Position numbers and translations under genes: made by a program. Of a stretch of 64,000 nt of DNA, positions 34,701 to 42,346 are shown in pieces. The stretch is from positions 1-64,000 of the forward strand of contig JBBELK010000515.1 of NCBI GenBank assembly GCA_037783545.1, written 5' to 3'. Position 1 is the first letter of the stretch. Each line of letters opens with the position of its first letter. This stretch comes from Henricia sp. BOLD:AAB3569 (taxonomy: Eukaryota; Echinodermata; Asteroidea; Spinulosida; Echinasteridae). A model generated the notes under the pieces. It saw only the letters and a program-made list of their open reading frames with translations. It did no database searches and had not been told where the DNA came from.

Positions 34701-37344
34701 CGACCACCGAGCTAGTCGGTGTTATAATTGAAATACAGTGTTAATAATTATGTCAGGTAAGGGCAATACATCACTATCCCAGGTAATCTGTATATTGAAT
34801 TGTACACTACTCAAAATAAGTTAGGGATATTGTGGGGTGTACACAGATATTTTGAGGGTATGCATTCCGCTTGAATGATTTTGTTAGACAATTGTACCGT
34901 AATTTTCGGAATATAAGCCGCGGCTTATACGTTAATTTTGCCAAAAAAAAGGTTCCCGGCGGCTTATAAACCGGGCGGCTTATACGCCGAGCTCAAAAGA
35001 TAAAAATCATTATATGCTCATATATTATGTATTATGTATCGTGGTTCGTGAAACGATTCTATAATTTTTGTATAAAATTTTTTATTGTCAAAAAACGATG
35101 TTGAAGGCCGTCGCACGCGCACGAAAAGGTGTGCAATTTTCCCAGGTGCAGAGTGTTCCGATCTTCGTTGGTGACCCATACATCGATGTAAGGCTTGCCA
35201 CCTCTCCTGGCCTTCATTTTGGCAGGAAGCTTGGTCATCGGGATCTTGTCCTTCCTCCACCGTCGAACCATGGACTCGTCCACGTTGAATTCTCTCCCCG
35301 CCGCTCTATTGCCGTGGATTTCAGCAAAGTCCGCGGCTCTTCTTTTCAGATCGATAGTGTAACTATGTCTCTTGGAAGGCATTGTGCTAATGTGTTTGAC
35401 GATTAACAGTGATGTTAAGACCGACGACACGGGCTCTTTTATCGTGCTCAGTCATGCAAATTCAGAACCCGCGAAGTCCTGTGATAGGTACTTTGGCAGC
35501 CCACAGATCATGATTGGATAGGACAATAAGATCTATTCCTATGCAAATTTAAAACCGGGATTGGTTCGTTGGCGGGATACAGATCCTGATTGGACAGAGT
35601 ATTAGGATCTGAATCCCCTCCAGGATCCTCCCTGGTGATATTTAAGACAACATGACCACGTGAACCTACATCACATTTTGAAATCCATCAACATGAAGGT
35701 ATTCATTGAGGGCGTTTTAGCTGTTGGCATGTGCCACTATGACAACCGTGAGCTCACTGTTGGGGCAAGATACACGCTTCGACGTGACTGCAACAACGTA
35801 CGAGACGTCAATGCAGTAGCAATAATTGACCAGGAGGGGAAGAAGAAAGCAAGCCTAAAGCGAGATGCTGCGAGATTGCTGGCCAAGCTGATGGACAGCA
35901 AAGACGTATCGGTCAACATGGACATCGGATTTCTCATCAAACCCAAGAGAAATGCCTTCTTTCACTCTCCTCGGTTTGGAGTGGCACAACGCTGCAACGT
36001 GGGTTTTTTTTTAAGAAGCAACGATGAAGAAACTGTGAGACGCATTATATGCAAGGAATGCTTCACTTTTTATTTTGCTTGAAATGTTAAAAGACGACAC
36101 CAAAACCAAACAGTCCTTTTCAGGACTACCAAAAATCAAAAGAGAATGGTCTGTGGAATTGCCCATGTTTAAAGTTTAATAAAAGCTACATCTGCCAAAC
36201 AGTTCAAATAAAAATTACAAATATTATGTACCCTTAGTATAAATCCGGAAGTCAGATTTCTATCCGAATATTACACCACTGGGGCAAATTCACTAGACAA
36301 TACTCCATGGAAAAAATAAAACTATAGGGAAAATGCGACAAACAATGCTCCAAGAATTCTTTATAAAATCCATTAATGCTTTTTCCAATAAAGCCCCTTT
36401 TTGATTTCAATGAGGTTTTCTCTTGATACACTCATCAAAACAACCCGACCACAAAGCTCTCTTTGAGGCTATGCCGTGCCGACAGAGAGTGTGACTACTG
36501 CAGTGCGTGGGCGCTCGAGCGCGTGACACGCGGTGAGGCACTTACGGCCGGCGGCAGTTCTTTGTGATCGATCTGTGGCCGACAAAATGGTGCGGCTCAT
36601 AAGCCGGGCGGCTAATACGCCGACGGTAAATCTTGTTCCTGGAATTTTCGGGCGTCGCGGCTTATATTCCGGGCAGCTTATATTCCGAAAATTACGGTAT
36701 CTGCACAACAGACACCTTGTCACAAAAATAGGTAAAAGGTCATTTAAAAATTAAATTCCAAAATTGACAACAATGAACATACAGTAAAACCTGCTACATG
36801 TATTAAGGCCACCTTGATAAACAGGCCACCTGCATATAGTGGCCACCCACCTTTGGTCCCAAATGCCATGTGTATAATGCTTAAGAAACCTCTATAACGA
36901 GGCCACCATAGGGTGGCCACTATAGACAAGTTTCACTGTACCAATATCCATAACTTAATTAAGTATTGTATACATAACAGCTGCATTATGCATGACTGCA
37001 TGATGCTTCCGTATCCTGAAAATTCCCACTCTTGGATTGACTGCTTTTTCTTTCCCAATAAACATTTTTGTGTTTCTTTTGTTTGCGGTACCTGTGCCCT
37101 TGGGCCAGGCACTCAACCACACTTGCTCCATCCTTCGGAAGGGATGTAAAGCCGTTGGTCCAGTGTGTTAGGTATAAATGGTAATGCACTCTAAAGATCC
37201 CAGAGCATTCTTTCGTGAAGAGCAAGGGGATTCCCCGGTGTCTCAGGCCATTTCTAATTCTAATTCTTCATGGGTTTCCTCACGCTTGCGAGTGACAGTG
37301 CAATGAGCACTATTGAGGAATCCTTGGTATGAATACCAGAAAGA

Positions 37345-37378
<34 letters not shown>

Positions 37379-40300
37379 CGATGTCAACTTTGAAAGCTAG
37401 AATGTATCCAAACTGCAATGATAACTGTAAGAAAGTGGATTAAATATTTTGGGTTATGTGACTGGTTTGAAGTTGCCAATTGATCTGAACGAAGAGAGAC
37501 GTATACACGACATCGAACTTAACTTGAAATAAGATGTCACTGGTCTATTGAATACCTCCCTTGAATCCGATGTGATTGTTCACTTACAGGAGAACTGTGG
37601 GATTTTATGAGGCTTATTCTGGATCTGTGTATGAGGGTGTTGAAGCCATCTGGCAAATATTTTACACAGGTGAGCTGCCGTAACTGTTCATAGATTTATA
37701 GTCCCATGGGCGGATTGCAAAAAAAAATTGACTTACATTGTAGCCACTGGTCTAAAGCCCGCCGCACACGTGAGGTCGTTTGCTGAGCAAACGGTCATTC
37801 GTATTTTGCTGCGTTTTTTGCCTCGCGAGGCCGTGAGCCAAAAATCTAACGTGTTTGATTTTTTTTGCCTCGCGTGGCCAAAATCTCACGTGTGCGGTGG
37901 TGATGAGCCAAGTGCTGAGCTAAAATGAATGTAGCTGGCCAAATAAAACCACGCACGCGATGCGGAAACAGCGCGCGCCCGCGAACACCGCCAAGGTCAT
38001 CACACTTTAGCAAAAGTTTCGTGACCTTGGCGGTGCCCGCGCTGTATTCATATCACATGAATAGGGGACGGTTTTAATTGGCCAGCTACATTCATTTTAG
38101 CTCAGCACTTGGCTTAGCACCCCCGCACACGGTGAGATTTTTGCCACGCGAGGCAAAATAAATCAAACTTGTTAGATTTTTGTCTCACGGCCTCGCAAGG
38201 CAAAAATCGCAGCAAAATTTAACCGCACACGTGAGCCAAGTGCTGAGCAAATGGCCACGAATGACCGTTTGCTCGGCAAACGACCTCACGTGTGCGGCGG
38301 GCTTAAGAACGGTCTTTTATAGCCGGCCATCCAATATAGCCAGTCTATGCTTAGTCACTGGTTTAGCCCATTGCAGTAAACCAGCATAACTGAAGTAAGG
38401 CTGTGCCAACCAAAAAACACGCACATCTTAGAGGAAAGTGACGAAGCTGGCTATCCTTGCATGATTTCAAGCCAAACAAACATCCTCACGAAGCCTCTTT
38501 TGCTGACGCGTGTGTGGTGCAGTTTTTGCAGGGAAACTGACCGCGAAAGTTATCAAATAGCACTCAAAACCTCTAATGGTTTTGTTCGTATTTTTTCATG
38601 CAAAAGTACGAGATGTAGCGCGGTGTCCAAAAATTATAGCCTGCTTGCCGCAGGCTTAAATTTTAAGACTGGTCTAACTTTAAGACCACGATATTGCAAG
38701 CGGGCTATAATCATAGGCCGGCCTTAGTGGACGCCGCGTTAATTGACTAAGCCTATAGACTGGTCTTAGACCCTATGTTGCAATCCGCCCCTGGTTTATT
38801 TCGGCATTTTTTAAAAAGTATTAATGGGTGATCGGAATATTTTAGGGATTATGACCCAGGGACCGCCAAGGTGAATAAATTTGATACAAATGTAGGCAAA
38901 TGTCCATAGGTTTGGAAAATCTGGATGGTGGGAAAAAACAACTTGGCTTCACCAGGATTCGAACCGGTGAAACCCACTGCAATACCGTGATTCGAGTCCA
39001 CCAGTTGGCTTTATAGCTTAGTTGGTAGGGCATCTGCACGTTAAGCAGAAGGTTCGCAGTTCGAATCACGGTTGAGCCAAGTTGTTTTTCACTGCATCCA
39101 GATTTCCCAAACTCATGGATAATTTTTTAAAAAGGTGCATTGAAGCCAAATCCACAGCAAGTGTAAATGCTACCCAGGTCTGATTTGCCTTTTATGATTC
39201 ACCCTTTGGGTAGGGTCAGACCCCACGATTGTCGAACCGGCACCAAGTATAAATTCTAACCGAACATGGATTCGGCATTTTGAGCGTCTTTGGCTCGAAG
39301 CTTGTGTGGTGTGCATCGCGTAGTAGCATTCTACTGAATCAAGTGCAAATGCAAAATGCAGCATGCACAATTCAGCAGTTACTTTTACAGTTAGAAATGC
39401 AGATTCAATTTAGATGAGGATGTATTAAAAATGCTTTCCAACCGCTAATATTTGTTGGATTTTGGGGGGATTTGGATGGGGTTATACAGGGCAATGGAGC
39501 CAATATGACTGATGCCTTAGCAATGTACGAAGAACAACTGAAGAAACTAAGTTTCCAGGTCGATTTCAGCAAGGAAATGGTCTGTGTGCCGTCTTACTTG
39601 GAGATGTATCCTTTCAAACATGCAAGCTCAAAGGTGTAGTCTGCCCTGGACATAATCTGTGCCTTAAAGGTGCAGTCCTCTCTGACATCCGTGGTTTCGG
39701 ATATGCAGATAGTAAAATGAAAACTGAATGTTCTAAAATATGGTTTGAAGTTATACCAATTCAGGTAAAATGAACCTTTTTAACAGGTTAAGCACGTAAA
39801 TTAGACGAATGTCATCTCAAGAAAATGCGGAGGAAATTTGGCATAAACGGAAGCACTGAAAAATGTTTGCCATCCAAGTTGATTATGTGGTTTTCAGTAC
39901 ATTATTGTAATCTAAATTCCCTTTGTGTCGGATTTTTGTGAAGCGACACGCATCAAATCTACACACATAACATGTGAAAAGGGTTCAGTGTGAATCCACT
40001 TTAAAGGAGCTTGCTCAAATTTGTCAAGGAATTGGATTTTGTTGTAACACAGCAATCATATAAAATACACGCCCCCCCCCCCCCCCCAAAAAAAAATACT
40101 ATCCATGGGAAGAAAACAGGAAATTTGCAATCTCCAATTTGGATGTGGAAGCAAAAAGGTTGGTGTAATCACTGCACTGCTTTATGGAACCAGGGGTCAA
40201 TTTCACTAATGTTTACGACTCGTCGTAACTGAAGTTGCGATGGGCTAACCCTTCTGTAAATCACGATGCGCCATACGAACGATTTCAAGAAATGTGCGAT

Positions 40301-40734
40301 GAGTGTAACGATGCATATCTGCCATGGCAACGCACCGTAAGCTACGATGAGGCAATGGGTCATCGTAGCGTTGCGTACTTTTTGACCAACGATAGTCGTG
40401 TTTTTTTGCCTTTTTTAGACGACGAGACAAACTCTGGCTCTCAAAAAAAATAATCGCCACTCTTGATAAGTTAGTTTACAAATAAAAAAAATATGATAAA
40501 TGATATTAAATCAACGTCTCAACACCCATGGGGAAAATGAGGGGCTCAAAAATACGCTCCTTAAAACGGATTAAACAAAGTTGCTTATTGGCCAATTATA
40601 TGTCAGTAATAATACGTGAAACGGTATTCGTTCTCTGTATTCAAAGCACATTCTGTATACTGCTATTTTTCCTTAACTGTGCCCCAATTGTCAGGTGGGT
40701 GTTTTACGAAATCTGGAAGAAACTCGACACTTGA
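22755..40734 (+). CDS. SMS: Spermine synthase, ten coding exons
   Basis: Exons: 22755-22812, 25426-25555, 27866-28018, 29686-29864, 30549-30703, 32428-32517, 34231-34342, 37590-37669, 39490-39605, 40695-40734. All junction phases agree, giving 370 residues (vertebrate SMS is about 366). The enzyme transfers aminopropyl from decarboxylated S-adenosylmethionine to spermidine in the cytosol. The N-terminal half (exons 1-3) has the SMS-specific dimerisation domain absent from spermidine synthase. The catalytic half has DRYIPT and GRLVEYD-like motifs in exon 4, [14 protein letters not shown] (203-208) and VINDLT with D281 at the family's catalytic Asp position. The tail is [10 protein letters not shown]. 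The start ATG has A at -3 and G at +4. Introns 5 and 9 carry U12-type signals. The introns are loaded with transposons, including one with its own gene (34897-36697). The first AATAAA after the stop is at 40906-40911, inside a SINE. Confidence 0.95.
22894..23297. mobile_element. Foldback MITE, family D, copy 1 (SMS intron 1)
   Basis: Left GGTATTTTTTCATATACATT and right TGTATACGAAAAAAATACC are inverse repeats. Inner blocks GCAAATGTTGC/GCAACATTTGC pair too. 51871-52038 is a shorter copy in NUS1 intron 1. Confidence 0.75.
23560..24091. mobile_element. Foldback element with arms of about 205 bp (SMS intron 1)
   Basis: 23560-23764 and 23888-24091 are near-identical inverse complements. Examples are CCTTTCATAAAGTGGATT with AATCCACTTTATGAAAGG, and CTTCGTAACTGTAAATTC with GAATTTACAGTTACGAAG. 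The centre adds a pairing of AGTGACTTTGGCTATGGC with GCTATAGCCAAAGCCACT. No coding capacity. Confidence 0.85.
24577..24968. mobile_element. 392-bp MITE, family E, copy 1, with 9-bp target duplication
   Basis: Flanked on both sides by AGAAAAAAA (24568-24576 and 24969-24977). Ends are GGGTGTGGGTGAAAA and TTTCACAGACTGCC, with inner inverted GGACCCTCCGGATC/GATCCGGAGGGTCC. Copy 2 is at 49431-49813. A 9-bp duplication is typical of Mutator-like elements; the family assignment is inference. Confidence 0.9.
25756..26971. mobile_element. Element with long inverted arms and TTTAAAGGGCCCC termini (SMS intron 2)
   Basis: Left arm from TTAAAGGGCCCCTTATTTGG and right arm ending CAGGGGCCCTTTAAAG. Paired blocks include AATGAAATCTATGCTAT/ATAGCATAGATTTCATT and ATTCATGACC.AGGT/GCTCATGAAT. 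A third terminus-like CCTTTAAGGGGCCCCTGAAA at 26385-26405 suggests two elements nested or in tandem. No transposase ORF. Confidence 0.7.
26975..27292. mobile_element. AAAGGAGC repeat family copy (SMS intron 2)
   Basis: Begins TTAAAGGAGCGTGCC and ends GAACAGTTCCTTTAAA. It keeps the CACATCCAAAGTGGAGATTG and GGGGAGGTATTTTAAATG blocks. It abuts the preceding element. Confidence 0.7.
27463..27584. mobile_element. Foldback MITE (SMS intron 2)
   Basis: TGTAATGCGTAGCG and GGTGCCC...GACTAGTGG are mirrored by CCACTAGTC...GGGGCACG and CGCTGCGTATTACA. AGATTAGACA/TGTCTAATCT pair in the centre. Confidence 0.75.
28780..29430 (+). repeat. Promoter-like dispersed repeat split by a SINE, copy 1
   Basis: 28780-28813 (GCATGATTGCAGGCATTCAA) and 29080-29430 are contiguous in the copy at 58966-59395. 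Here they are separated by about 265 bp that contain a tRNA-derived SINE. The repeat carries GATTGGCTGCTATTTAAAGC, an inverted CCAAT box next to a TATA-like box, and ends with CTGAGATCTCAGGATG. This may be a retroelement or LTR fragment. Confidence 0.7.
28868..29050 (+). mobile_element. tRNA-derived SINE with V-SINE-like core (copy a)
   Basis: The tRNA-Leu/Ser-like head has ATGGCCGAGCGGTCTAGTGC (A box) and GTAGGTTCGATTCC (B box). The core is GCCCTTGAGCAAGGCACTCA, which resembles the central domain of V-SINEs. The 3' end is (AAAT)n. Confidence 0.8.
29455..29616 (-). mobile_element. tRNA-derived SINE, V-like core (copy b, 3' truncated)
   Basis: Read on the minus strand: GTACTGTGGCCGAGTAG, a B-box-like GGGTTCAAATCC, then TGTGCCCTTGGGGAAGACAC. 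It lies 70 bp before SMS exon 4. Confidence 0.7.
30770..30975. repeat. Dispersed repeat shared with 55775-56480
   Basis: Shares CCTGAAAAATCCATGC.TGG, ATGGTAA.AAAGTTGTCTGC, TTTCTCCTACAAAGGTAC and GTTTGTTACCATTGCTATC with the later copy, where a piggyBac-like MITE interrupts it. Confidence 0.7.
31065..31285 (-). pseudogene. Tc1/mariner-type transposase fragment
   Basis: Minus-strand translation gives [17 protein letters not shown], then after a frameshift [17 protein letters not shown] and [12 protein letters not shown]. This matches the C-terminal part of Tc1-family DDE transposases, where a WDEL-R motif precedes LR.AL.EEW..IP. It is broken and short. Related fragments are at 42298-42346 (+) and 45000-45180 (-). 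Confidence 0.75.
31846..31998. repeat. Degenerate GGGGCGAAGTGG repeat
   Basis: Imperfect units of GGGGCGAARTGGYNTT repeat about ten times inside the AT-AC intron, partly in inverted orientation at the left end. Confidence 0.75.
32913..34101. mobile_element. Pogo/Tigger-like element with subterminal repeats (SMS intron 6)
   Basis: Ends CAGTAAACCTTGGATAAG and CTTATGCAAGGTTTACTG are inverted and flanked by TA on both sides, as expected for Tc1/mariner-superfamily insertion. ATCCGACTTANGCG motifs recur near both ends (three in 32955-33010, four in 33925-34095), probably transposase binding sites. No transposase ORF remains, and a second inverted element (33388-33899) is nested inside. Confidence 0.85.
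33388..33899. mobile_element. Nested element with TTAAAGGCCC termini
   Basis: The left end TTAAAGGCCCTGTAGATGAT is mirrored by ATGATCCACTGGGCCTTTAA. It sits inside the pogo-like element 32913-34101, so it inserted later. Confidence 0.6.
34630..34735 (-). mobile_element. tRNA-like SINE head
   Basis: The minus strand shows CTCGGTGGTCGAGTGGTTAA (A-box type) and a B-box-like TTTGGTTCGAGTGCC separated by a tRNA-sized interval. There is no good acceptor stem, so it is a retroposon fragment and not a tRNA gene. Confidence 0.55.
35059..35382 (-). pseudogene. Truncated pogo/Tigger transposase, N-terminal DNA-binding region only
   Basis: Begins [15 protein letters not shown] and continues with [20 protein letters not shown] and MVRRWRKDK. 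This is the helix-turn-helix (Brinker/PSQ-like) motif at the start of pogo-like transposases, followed by the KARRGGKP linker. About 108 residues in all. After the linker the sequence no longer resembles the family, and neither the CENP-B-type second HTH nor the DDE domain is present. It runs outward toward the left terminus. Because the frame is open it could still be a small terminal-binding protein, but an internal deletion product is the simpler reading. Confidence 0.75.
35454..35644. promoter_or_regulatory. Bidirectional promoter-like interval of the transposon
   Basis: Between the two divergent ORFs are two perfect octamers ATGCAAAT (35454-35461, 35541-35548), three ATTGG boxes (35513, 35560, 35589) and a TATA-like GATATTTAAG at 35637, about 55 bp before the HIRAN ATG. 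Octamer plus CCAAT plus TATA recalls histone gene promoters. Function is inferred. Confidence 0.5.
35693..36082 (+). CDS. HIRAN-domain protein encoded by the transposon
   Basis: 129 residues from the first in-frame ATG (A at -3), single exon. Residues about 5-70 match the HIRAN fold: a hydrophobic strand [27 protein letters not shown], the signature [13 protein letters not shown], and a helix [20 protein letters not shown] domains, as in HLTF, bind free 3' ends of single-stranded DNA; most occur in large remodellers, so a stand-alone version in a transposon is unusual. The C-terminal 60 residues ([27 protein letters not shown]) are unrecognised and have three Cys. An AATAAA lies 96 nt past the stop. 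No stop or frameshift is present, so the gene looks intact. It is probably element cargo or a transposition accessory factor; the role is not shown by sequence. Confidence 0.72.
   Translation: MKVFIEGVLAVGMCHYDNRELTVGARYTLRRDCNNVRDVNAVAIIDQEGKKKASLKRDAARLLAKLMDSKDVSVNMDIGFLIKPKRNAFFHSPRFGVAQRCNVGFFLRSNDEETVRRIICKECFTFYFA
36178..36183 (+). promoter_or_regulatory. Polyadenylation signal of the HIRAN gene
   Basis: AATAAA in TTTAATAAAAGC, 96 nt beyond the stop codon at 36080-36082 and still inside the transposon. Confidence 0.5.
36782..36939. mobile_element. Short Tigger-like MITE
   Basis: CAGTAAAACCTGCTACATGT at the left and ACAAGTTTCACTG at the right, flanked by TA, with AGGCCACC/GGTGGCC repeats inside. 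It lies 84 bp from the HIRAN transposon. Confidence 0.75.
37084..37375 (+). mobile_element. SINE with V-like core (copy c, 5' truncated)
   Basis: Starts at GCGGTACCTGTGCCC (core), runs through ATGTAAAGCCGTTGGTCCAG, GATCCCAGAGCATTC and GTGACAGTGCAATGAGCAC and ends in an (AAT)n tail at 37347-37375. The tRNA head is missing. Confidence 0.8.
37709..38803. mobile_element. Nested palindromic elements (SMS intron 8)
   Basis: Outer ends GGGCGGATTGCAA (about 37709) and TTGCAATCCGCCC (38803) are inverse repeats with ACTGGTCTAAAG/AGACTGGTCTTAGA inside. Within lies a 555-bp palindrome, 37753-38307, with arms from AGCCCGCCGCACACGTGAGG to CCTCACGTGTGCGGCGGGCT. Its centre has CCGCCAAGGTCA/TGACCTTGGCGG. No ORF of note. 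Confidence 0.8.
39007..39078 (+). mobile_element. tRNA-Asn-like retroposon head
   Basis: 72 bp with TAGCTTAGTTGGTAGGGC (A box), a five-base-pair anticodon stem TCTGC/GCAGA enclosing ACGTTAA (GTT, Asn, but C at the usual T33) and B box GGTTCGCAGTTCGAATC. The acceptor stem pairs only in GGCT/AGCC. Just upstream a minus-strand tRNA-like half (GATTCGAACCGGTG) makes an inverted pair, which marks this as SINE-derived. Confidence 0.6.
40003..40205. repeat. AAAGGAGC family fragment in SMS intron 9
   Basis: TTTAAAGGAGCTTGCTC, ACTATCCATGGGAAGAAA, GGTTGGTGTAATCACTGCAC and TATGGAACCAGG. The last blocks reappear in reverse at 45776-45815. Confidence 0.65.
40196..40470. mobile_element. GGTCAATTTCACTAA repeat, left-end copy
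   Basis: GGTCAATTTCACTAATG followed by TTTACGACTCGTCGTAACTG and CATCGTAGC/GCTACGATG inverted blocks. It is related to 13093-14090. Its first 40 bp recur inverted at 45735-45776. Confidence 0.6.
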
Positions 40735-40887
40735 TACTGCACAGTTTGACTTGCGTTTAGTTCTACAAATGAGTGCTCACAGGAGCGCAGGAAACCGATG
40801 TACATGTAATGTTTTTAAAAGGCCTTGAATCATGTACGAGGGTTTTATATTTTAAAATTAATTTTTAAGAATGCAATATATGGTGTG

Positions 40888-41045
40888 GTGCCTAATTATC
40901 ATTGAAATAAAACAACCAAACTTGGTATTAGAGGAAAAATCATATGGGCCTCATCGGGATTCCAATCCGAGACCTTTGACCCACTGGGCAGATGTTCAAC
41001 TAGCTGAGCTATATAAGGCACACTACAGTGGGTTTTGGGGGTTTT
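40888..41045 (-). mobile_element. tRNA-derived SINE, family 3 copy
   Basis: The minus strand has TATAGCTCAGCTAGTTGAAC, TCGGATTGGAATCCCGATGA, then TCCTCTAATACCAAGTTTGG and ATTTCAATGATAATTAGGCA. It is homologous to 21285-21775 and provides the first AATAAA (40906-40911) after the SMS stop. Confidence 0.7.
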
Positions 41046-41104
41046 ACAAAATTTTAAGGTATGTTTTAATTTTTTTAATGTTTTACCTTGAACAATTTCA
41101 ATAT

Positions 41105-41315
41105 TATATAAATTTAACACCCTGTTTACACTTGATCCCATGCTCGGGGTCAAACACCGAGCTCGGGATCAGCCTTGGATCACAAACTGAGTGTAAACGC
41201 TCTACTCGGGACCAAATTTGCCCCGGATCAGACTCCGAGATTTTGGTCTGGCATTGGTGGAGGGTTCGATCCCGAGCTCTGGATCAGTTTGCGGTTAGAT
41301 AAGCAATTAATCTTT
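41105..41315. repeat. Repeat with GAGCTCGGGATCA hairpins
   Basis: GTTTACACTTGATCCCATGC and GAGTGTAAACGCTCTACTCG, plus CCGAGCTCGGGATCAGC and GATCCCGAGCTCTGGATCAG, form a set of inverted and direct blocks. Origin unknown. Confidence 0.45.
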
Positions 41316-41689
41316 ACCGCAACCTGCCACATCTGCTCCACAGCCGGAGCGGGGGAAAAGCCCGCGAAGTTCAAGTGAATTGGGACCTAAATTGTCCTTG
41401 TTATCAGCAGAATCTCATATAGAACGTGTAAGTCCCACGGCAGGTCACACTTCTGGGGACCGGTCAGGGAATGGCTATGGGGTTTTAATGTTGTGACGAT
41501 ATTTTTTGAATTTTTACTTTTTCTTACCGCGTTTATAAGCACCAATAAATGGCGAGCACTTTAAATTCCACCGATTCAATAAATAAAATTAAGAAAATGT
41601 TGTCTGAACTTGTCACAAACAAATAAAAATGTTTGACCTTTAGTGTCCGGTTTGCAAAACTTGTACCTTTACGAATTACAGGCTCAGGC
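41316..41689. other. Gene-free stretch
   Basis: No exon or repeat recognised. Confidence 0.4.
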
Positions 41690-42255
41690 TTGGTGCATCT
41701 CAGAAATATTAACGTAGCTAAACAAATATCTGGTTTTAACGTCAACTTGAACGATCACTTCTGTTAAGAGTAGATAAAACCACCAACAAAAACCCAAACA
41801 AATAAAGTACACAAGGCCAGGACAGAAAATGGCAAAGACCGTCTGAAGCCGAATCAAGTGCTTTTGAAACCAGCCATAGTAAATAATATTTGCGCCAAAA
41901 CACTGGTGCTAAAATATCTGCGCCTCTTGCAGATTACCAGCGATGTGCTGCGTTGTTTTTATATGACATACAGGGTTACCAGTTTATCTCAGAGACTGAA
42001 AAGGGTCAGATTTATAATTTCATGAACTTTTTTTCAATTAACTTTCCCACAAGTAATAAATGGGATTTTAAGAATTTTTAAAGTGGACCCTGAATCGTTT
42101 GGTGAAACTGCTTATTTTGACATGGAGCCAAAATGTTACAGAGAAAACGGTCACTGCACGCGCTTTAGCTCGTATACAAGGTCCCCGGAAGTCGATGAAT
42201 CTCGCAGTCTACAGGAAGCTCTCAAGGTCAATTTACACGGTCTATTATCAGTACT
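41690..42255. repeat. Dispersed repeat, copy 1 (pair with 62875-63420)
   Basis: Shares many ordered blocks with the later copy: GAGTAGATAAAACCAC, GCAAAGACC.TCT, GTTTATCTC.GAGA.TGAAA, AATGGGATTTTAAG, AGTGGACCC.GAATCG, GTGAAACTGCT and GGTCAATTTACACGGTCTAT. Open frames inside differ between copies, so the conservation is not at protein level. Confidence 0.65.
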
Positions 42256-42297
42256 CTTATTATCGAGGTCACGTGTAAATGTATATTTCAATAAGCA

Positions 42298-42346
42298 AGA
42301 CTTCAGGCAGCGTGGCGCACCCTGCCTCAGTGACTCTCACTCGTCC
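42298..42346 (+). pseudogene. Tc1-type transposase scrap
   Basis: ACTTCAGGCAGCGTGGCGCA and CCCTGCCTCAGTGACTCTC repeat the conserved block seen at 31140-31190, here on the plus strand (LQAAWRTLPQ-like). Confidence 0.55.

Larger units (their letters stand above)
34897..36697. mobile_element. Pogo-like DNA transposon carrying a HIRAN-domain gene (SMS intron 7)
   Basis: 1801 bp flanked by TA. Termini CCGTAATTTTCGGAATATAA and TATATTCCGAAAATTACGG are inverse repeats. GCGGCTTATA/CGGCTTATA motifs recur just inside both ends (three or four copies each). A minus-strand ORF (35382-35059) keeps the N-terminal DNA-binding region of a pogo/Tigger transposase. A plus-strand ORF (35693-36082) encodes a HIRAN-domain protein. 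The two diverge from a shared promoter-like interval. The DDE catalytic domain is absent, so the element would need a transposase from elsewhere. Confidence 0.85.
39606..40694 (+). other. U12-type GT-AG intron of spermine synthase (intron 9)
   Basis: The donor GTATCCTTT matches the minor-spliceosome GT-AG subtype exactly. The branch motif TTCCTTAAC is at 40669-40677, about 18 nt before the acceptor TTGTCAG. Splicing restores the conserved [14 protein letters not shown] end of the enzyme, with the final exon only 40 coding bases. Confidence 0.93.

Noticed and set aside
34861-35060. Separate left-end ORF on the minus strand of the HIRAN element ([13 protein letters not shown]...)
   Set aside because: It is an alternative frame overlapping the transposase head and has no recognisable motif.
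39007-39078. Functional tRNA-Asn gene
   Set aside because: Acceptor stem mismatches, C at position 33 and an inverted tRNA-like half alongside point to a retroposon.
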